In this document: positions 5,171 through 8,725 of the stretch, in pieces
Layout of the letters: the number at the start of each line of letters is the position of its first letter
Numbering within the stretch: the first letter of the stretch is position 1
Assembly: GCA_017430945.1 (NCBI GenBank)
Contig: JAFRMB010000082.1
Location: forward strand, 1-8,725
DNA: 8,725 nt
Origin: Clostridia bacterium
GTDB taxonomy: Bacteria > Bacillota_A > Clostridia > Christensenellales > Aristaeellaceae
Direction of reading: 5' to 3'
Made by a program: the position numbers and the translations under genes
The notes under the pieces: model-generated
Databases searched by the model: none
What the model was told of the DNA's origin: nothing
What the model saw: the letters and a program-made list of their open reading frames with translations, nothing else

Positions 5171-5359
5171 TCAGATCAGGCCGTGTTCCCTGTACAGCGC
5201 GAACAACCGGTCGTAAAACAGCCGGTTGCCCAGATACTGCCGGTAGGTCGCGGACTTTTCCCTGCCCTGCGCCTTCAGCGCGTCCATCTTCTGCCTCTCC
5301 GCTTCGGACTGTTCAAGCGCCGCCCTCAGCATAGCCTCAAAGGCTTCCAGTCGTTCCAT
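5171..5359 (-). CDS. Small 62-aa coiled-coil protein, conserved hypothetical
   Basis: The protein starts MERLEAFEAMLRAALEQSE. Residues 1-35 form a charged helix with coiled-coil spacing, followed by a conserved-looking tail, ATYRQYLGNRLFYDRLFALY, and HGLI at the end. I recall similar short proteins in Clostridia, with the same TYRQ...GN....LY ending, but none with a known role. The start is ATG 5359, because AGGAGGG (5365-5371) lies 5 nt upstream. An in-frame GTG at 5374 would put the start inside that site. The ribosome site is embedded in the last codons of the DUF188 gene, and only one base separates that stop from this ATG, so the two are translationally coupled. Confidence 0.75.
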   Translation of the reverse strand: MERLEAFEAMLRAALEQSEAERQKMDALKAQGREKSATYRQYLGNRLFYDRLFALYREHGLI

Positions 5360-5360
5360 A

Positions 5361-5834
5361 TCAGCCCTCCTCACGATCCGTGTCTGCGCCCGGCTCCGCG
5401 CAGCTATCGAGCAGCCTTCGAAAGCTCTCCTCGAACCGCCGGTCGTCCGCCTCGCTGCGCTTCGCCGGGCCCTTCAGGTGGTTCTTGCTCTTCCTGCGGG
5501 CGACCTTCGCCAGGTGGCGCTCCATCAATAAGCCGTCGATGTTCTCATCCGTGTACCATCGCCCGCTCTGATGGATGGCCTTCGCACCTTTCCCGAGGGC
5601 AAGCGCAGCCACCCCATAGTCCTGCGTGACGACGATATCCCCGCGCCGGCAGAGGTTGATGAGCGCGATGTCCACCGCGTCCGCCCCAGCCCCGATCACC
5701 CGGATCTCGCTGTACTCCGAGGACAGCACGTGGTTCGTGTCGCACAGCAGCACCACGGGGATACTGCGCTCTTTTGCCACCCGCTCGGCGATCCGCGTCA
5801 CCGGGCAGGCGTCCGCATCGATGTAGATCTTCAT
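5361..5834 (-). CDS. YaiI/YqxD family protein (DUF188, UPF0178), PIN-like
   Basis: This 157-aa protein matches the DUF188 family from end to end and has its usual length. Signatures are YIDADACPV (4-12), the acidic pair D52/D55 in GADAVD, TQDYG (70-74), a GRWYTDENID segment and a basic KSKNHLKGPAKR block near 115. The fold is PIN-like and the conserved acids (D6, D8, D52, D55, D72) could bind metal for RNA cleavage, but no activity is established for the family. The start ATG overlaps the stop of the gene before it (ATGA) with only a weak ribosome site, so it depends on upstream translation. Confidence 0.92.
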   Translation of the reverse strand: MKIYIDADACPVTRIAERVAKERSIPVVLLCDTNHVLSSEYSEIRVIGAGADAVDIALINLCRRGDIVVTQDYGVAALALGKGAKAIHQSGRWYTDENIDGLLMERHLAKVARRKSKNHLKGPAKRSEADDRRFEESFRRLLDSCAEPGADTDREEG

Positions 5835-5998
5835 ACGATCTCATACTGAAGCATCTCGTACTTCAGCTTGGTCCCCTCGTCGATCTCTTCCGGCAATAAA
5901 GCGCGGGCGATGAACAGCGGCTCCTCCTGCGCGTCCGTCCGGTTCAGCCAGGCATAGTCCCCGTCGATGCGGGCGACGATGTAGTATTTCGTTTCCAT
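5831..5998 (-). CDS. Small 55-aa protein, DUF3006-like
   Basis: The protein begins METKYYIVARIDGDYAWL and has LLPEEIDEGTKLKY near the end. That pattern (a beta strand, DGDYA, then LPEEIxEG before the last strand) resembles the small DUF3006 proteins, which have no known activity. The match is from memory and not firm. The start at 5998 is preferred over longer in-frame starts because GAGGGGGAT lies about 6 nt upstream, and the stretch before it (back to 6109) is AT-rich, non-coding in character and carries a likely promoter. It is the first gene of the five-gene minus-strand run and overlaps the DUF188 gene by 4 nt. Confidence 0.65.
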   Translation of the reverse strand: METKYYIVARIDGDYAWLNRTDAQEEPLFIARALLPEEIDEGTKLKYEMLQYEIV

Positions 5999-6094
5999 GA
6001 TCCATCCCCCTCGCTTTGTTTGCGGCGCTGTTGGCAGGGCGATCCCCCGCCCGGCTATACTATCCGAGCCCAATAACATGGTATGCTTTGTGTA

Positions 6095-6124
6095 ATTATG
6101 TGTAGCCACCAGGCATTACCTCAA
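6095..6124 (-). promoter_or_regulatory. Candidate promoter for the five-gene small-protein operon
   Basis: On the minus strand TTGAGG (6124-6119), an 18-nt spacer and CATAAT (6100-6095) give 4 of 6 and 5 of 6 matches to sigma-A consensus. It lies in the AT-rich gap after mcrC, with a leader of about 90 nt to ATG 5998. Confidence 0.4.
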
Positions 6125-6155
6125 ATTGGAACAAGAAACCCTAAACATGTTGGTT

Positions 6156-7202
6156 TTATATCTCACTTACCAGTTGATCCAGCCGCTCCGCGATCAGAGC
6201 AAAGGGTTTGTTGAGGTCCAGCGTTTTGACACCGATGCGATTGCCGCCGATATTGTAATCGAAATCGGGGATCAGCCCCTCCCCTGTGCGGGCATACAGC
6301 AGGACACCAGACACATCGCCTGCGTGGTTCGTATCCATGTTCTTCACATAGGCGTATATCTGATAGAGATGCGCGGACCGAACGGTTTCGCTGTTGTGAT
6401 GCTCCAGCATGATTCGTCCGTAATACTTGGCGTCAATGATCAGCGTCCCGGCATCTCCCCTCAGGGTGATATCGGTTTGCATGGCCGGCAGGAACATCAG
6501 CGCGCGTTCATCGTTATCCTCGTCCAAATCCCACTTGACCTGGGCCGGCGATGGCCGGAGGTGTGGGTGATGGGCGCGGTAATACTCCAGGATGAACTTT
6601 TCATACAACCGCTCCATATGCTCATCCGAGAATTCCCACATGCGGTGCTGGCCCTGCTCCGTAGTCTGGAGCATGCCGTCCAGCACGAAGTAACAGATGT
6701 TCATGAGCATCCGGTAGGTCTGGTTGCTGCGATGATAGCCGAGCATGTTCCAGTGTATGGCGGAGGGATCAACCGTGTCGATCCCATCGAAAAACAGGAT
6801 CACCCGCTTGAGGGCTTGCCGGCGCTCCGCCGCCACACCGGGATCGCGGATCAGGATGTCCGCCGTCGTGCGCAGGATTTGATTATAGATATTGTTTTCC
6901 GACAGTTCATCATACGCACAGCCCAGCTGCCGGCGCTGCCGGAGGCGGTTGTTCAGCGTCTCCTGGATATCCAGCTTCCCGCGCAGCACCGAAAGGCTCT
7001 CCGCCTTGGGAGTGTACTCCCGATAGAGCCCACGCTTCAGCTGCTGGGCGATGCCCTTGGCCAGGATGGCGGCAAAAAGGTCTTGGATGTTCTCGAACGG
7101 CTCGCCGGCAATCTCCCGGTAATTCTCCTGCTTCAGCACCTGGAAGGCATAGGAGAGCATGTAATAGATATTCTGGATCAGGATGCCCTTATCTTCAGTC
7201 AT
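6156..7202 (-). CDS. mcrC: McrC family nuclease subunit of a McrBC type IV restriction system
   Basis: This 348-aa protein is the endonuclease partner of the McrB GTPase and cuts DNA once McrB translocation complexes meet on modified DNA. The N-terminal half (QNIYYMLSYAFQVL, then LRGKLDIQETLNN at 73-85 and YDELSENNIYNQILR at 97-111) is typical of McrC and of the part that contacts McrB. The nuclease core is a PD-(D/E)xK fold: E201 in YEKF, D244 in MQTDITL, and D257-A-K259 in LIIDAKYY, all present, so it should be active. The ATG at 7202 overlaps the mcrB stop by 8 nt. An in-frame GTG at 7214 is possible. No good ribosome site is visible, which fits coupling to mcrB. A weak AAACC/GGTTT hairpin follows the stop. 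Confidence 0.93.
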   Translation of the reverse strand: MTEDKGILIQNIYYMLSYAFQVLKQENYREIAGEPFENIQDLFAAILAKGIAQQLKRGLYREYTPKAESLSVLRGKLDIQETLNNRLRQRRQLGCAYDELSENNIYNQILRTTADILIRDPGVAAERRQALKRVILFFDGIDTVDPSAIHWNMLGYHRSNQTYRMLMNICYFVLDGMLQTTEQGQHRMWEFSDEHMERLYEKFILEYYRAHHPHLRPSPAQVKWDLDEDNDERALMFLPAMQTDITLRGDAGTLIIDAKYYGRIMLEHHNSETVRSAHLYQIYAYVKNMDTNHAGDVSGVLLYARTGEGLIPDFDYNIGGNRIGVKTLDLNKPFALIAERLDQLVSEI

Positions 7203-8725
7203 CGAAAACACCACTCAGTCGGTTCTCCCACTGCTTCAGCGTCGCGGAATCGTCGAACCAGTACTCCCGGAGCGTGGGAAGAATGTCATAGTACACTACG
7301 GCCTTCATCCATTCCTCGCTGCATTCCTGCTGGTTGCAGAAATAGCTGTGTCCGATGCGGAAGCCCGTCCCCAGCGCCGGGTCCTTCAGGATGGCGCGGT
7401 TCAGTTCGCGGACGCATTCGATCAGCCGGTCGAAGGTCTCGTTGTCCAGCCCCTTCTGGTATGCCTGGAAGCCTTCGGTATCGAAGCCCGGCTCCATGTC
7501 GTAGAAGCTGAACCGGCGGCGCAGGGCATAGTCGATCATGGCCAGGCTGCGGTCAGCGGTGTTCATCATGCCGATGATGAAGATGTTCTCCGGTACAGTG
7601 AAGGGTTTGCGGGTATAGGCCAGCGTGGCTGGCGTGCCGCGATAGTCCTTCTCGATCAGCATCAGCAGCTCGCCGAAGATCTTGCTCAGATTGCCACGGT
7701 TGATCTCGTCGATGATGAAGAAATAGTCCCGGTTTCTATCCTGTCCGGCGCGCTGGCAGAATTCGTAGAATATGCCTTCGGTCAGCTTGAATCCTTCCCC
7801 GTCGGGCTTGTAGCCCATGATGAAGTCCTCATAGGCGTAATTCTGGTGGAACTGGACAAACTGGATGCGGGATTCGTCTTGCTCACCCATCATGGACCAG
7901 GCCAGCCGTTTGGCAGCGAAGGTCTTGCCTACACCCGGCGCACCTTGGAGGATGACGTTCTTCCGGTGCCTGAGCAGGGCGACCAGGGTGTCGTAACGCT
8001 CGCCGGACATGAATACCTCATTCAGGAAGGCTGCTTTGTCGTAGGGATCGGCGGTCGGAATTTCGATCTCCGGTTTGGTGGCTTCCGGTTCGACATCACT
8101 TTCTTTCTCAGCATACAATGGCACGTTCGATAGATCAAACTGATCCAGCGCTTCGCTCAATTCCTTTCTGAGTTTCCACATATATACACCCTGTACACCC
8201 GTTGATGCGGATTTACCGAGATAGATGACCGGCCACCACCGTGAATTCACGCTGTCTCTCGGCATCGTCGGGCATCCCGTTTTTCCGACGATGCGCTCCG
8301 CTAACCGCTGGGAGCCCATATTATAGAAGCTGGGGTCTCTGCCGTACTTCGTAGCCAACTGTGCGCATGTCGCCGCACCGCCATAGTTCTTGAAACACTT
8401 GACGATGATCAGTGCCGTACCATTGAACACCTTTGGATCATTCAACAGGGCGAGCCAGTCTTCGGTAGTTAATCCGGGCGAATACTCGTCTTCCGTAGGC
8501 CACCACTGTTCTTCCTGACCGGGCTGGTAATTCCGCAATCCCCACACGCCGCTACCTATCCCTTCCACGGAATAGAACAGATCGTCGTTTCCTTCAACAT
8601 AAGACTGAGCGTCCGTGCTATGGCTCTGGATCTCTCGGGATACTGCGTTGGTCCATGCCGGATTGGTGAGGATGCTCTGGAGTTTTCCCCGTTCCTTCAT
8701 GACACGGCAGATATCATTGAGATGC
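7195..8725 (-). CDS. mcrB: McrB family AAA+ GTPase subunit of a McrBC type IV restriction system (5' end outside window)
   Basis: The motor and recognition subunit. Numbering from the first ATG in the window (8700, 501 aa), the AAA+ domain has Walker A GAPGVGKT (253-260), Walker B FFIIDEINRG (327-336), the McrB signature MNTADRS (379-385) and an arginine-rich YALRRRF (391-397). Upstream are two further parts: residues 1-58, ending in FYSVEGIGSGVWGLRNY, which resembles a HARE-type helix-turn-helix, and residues 66-180, bounded by WWP and SRWWPVIYLGK...YMWKL, which I take as the modified-DNA reading domain. A Pro/Glu-rich linker (198-220) follows. The frame stays open from 8700 to the window edge (adding HLNDICRV), and ATG 8700 has no ribosome site, so the gene most likely starts outside. 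Base composition is less GC-rich in the first third than in neighbouring genes. Confidence 0.92.
   Translation of the reverse strand, partial: HLNDICRVMKERGKLQSILTNPAWTNAVSREIQSHSTDAQSYVEGNDDLFYSVEGIGSGVWGLRNYQPGQEEQWWPTEDEYSPGLTTEDWLALLNDPKVFNGTALIIVKCFKNYGGAATCAQLATKYGRDPSFYNMGSQRLAERIVGKTGCPTMPRDSVNSRWWPVIYLGKSASTGVQGVYMWKLRKELSEALDQFDLSNVPLYAEKESDVEPEATKPEIEIPTADPYDKAAFLNEVFMSGERYDTLVALLRHRKNVILQGAPGVGKTFAAKRLAWSMMGEQDESRIQFVQFHQNYAYEDFIMGYKPDGEGFKLTEGIFYEFCQRAGQDRNRDYFFIIDEINRGNLSKIFGELLMLIEKDYRGTPATLAYTRKPFTVPENIFIIGMMNTADRSLAMIDYALRRRFSFYDMEPGFDTEGFQAYQKGLDNETFDRLIECVRELNRAILKDPALGTGFRIGHSYFCNQQECSEEWMKAVVYYDILPTLREYWFDDSATLKQWENRLSGVFDD

Noticed and set aside
6091..6106. TGTGTA-ATTA-TGTGTA direct repeat before the small-protein operon
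   Set aside because: It is a 6-bp repeat in AT-rich DNA overlapping the candidate -10 and is short enough to be chance.
6126..7511. 461-codon open frame on the plus strand
   Set aside because: It runs antisense to mcrC and the end of mcrB, which carry intact catalytic motifs. No ribosome site or known domain is present on this strand.

Overview
The window looks like chromosomal DNA from a high-GC member of the Clostridia (Bacillota). This is inferred from strong purine-rich Shine-Dalgarno sites of the Bacillus/Clostridium type, GC-rich third codon positions, a SigW-like ECF promoter, and gene families common in Oscillospirales/Christensenellales-type genomes (YaiI/YqxD DUF188, zinc-ribbon DUF1801, AzlCD, small coiled-coil proteins). 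No rRNA, tRNA, CRISPR array, transposase or integrase gene was seen.

Layout. Positions 1-942 hold no convincing gene. This stretch is packed with short palindromes of one family, found in both orientations, and contains a 128-bp unit present twice (126 of 128 bases identical). Positions 943-2150 (minus strand) are an ECF sigma factor and its zinc-finger membrane anti-sigma factor, overlapping by ATGA. They lie behind a near-textbook ECF promoter (TGTAAC, 16-nt spacer, CGTC). Positions 2338-3339 (minus) are a two-gene unit, YdeI-like then zinc-ribbon DUF1801, closed by a hairpin terminator just upstream of the sigma promoter. Positions 3483-4494 (plus) are azlC-azlD, a branched-chain amino acid exporter. 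The ydeI-like gene and azlC are divergent, and their predicted promoters share almost the same -10 bases, centred on a 13-bp palindrome.

Positions 4498-5998 (minus) are a compact five-gene run: DUF3006-like small protein, YaiI/YqxD nuclease-like protein, 62-aa coiled-coil protein, HD-domain phosphohydrolase and a 51-aa protein. Genes overlap or nearly touch, apart from one 35-nt gap. Its last gene stops 3 nt from the stop of azlD. Positions 6156-8725 (minus) are a type IV (modification-dependent) restriction system, mcrB-mcrC. McrB runs off the right edge, so its true N-terminus is not in the window.

How the parts work together. The sigma/anti-sigma pair is a self-regulated envelope-stress switch. 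AzlCD exports amino acids. McrBC is the phage and foreign-DNA defence module, with McrB supplying recognition and GTPase motor and McrC the nuclease. I see no clearly new multi-gene system. The most unusual structure is the covarying hairpin array at the left end, followed by the shared divergent promoter and the N-terminal domain set of McrB.
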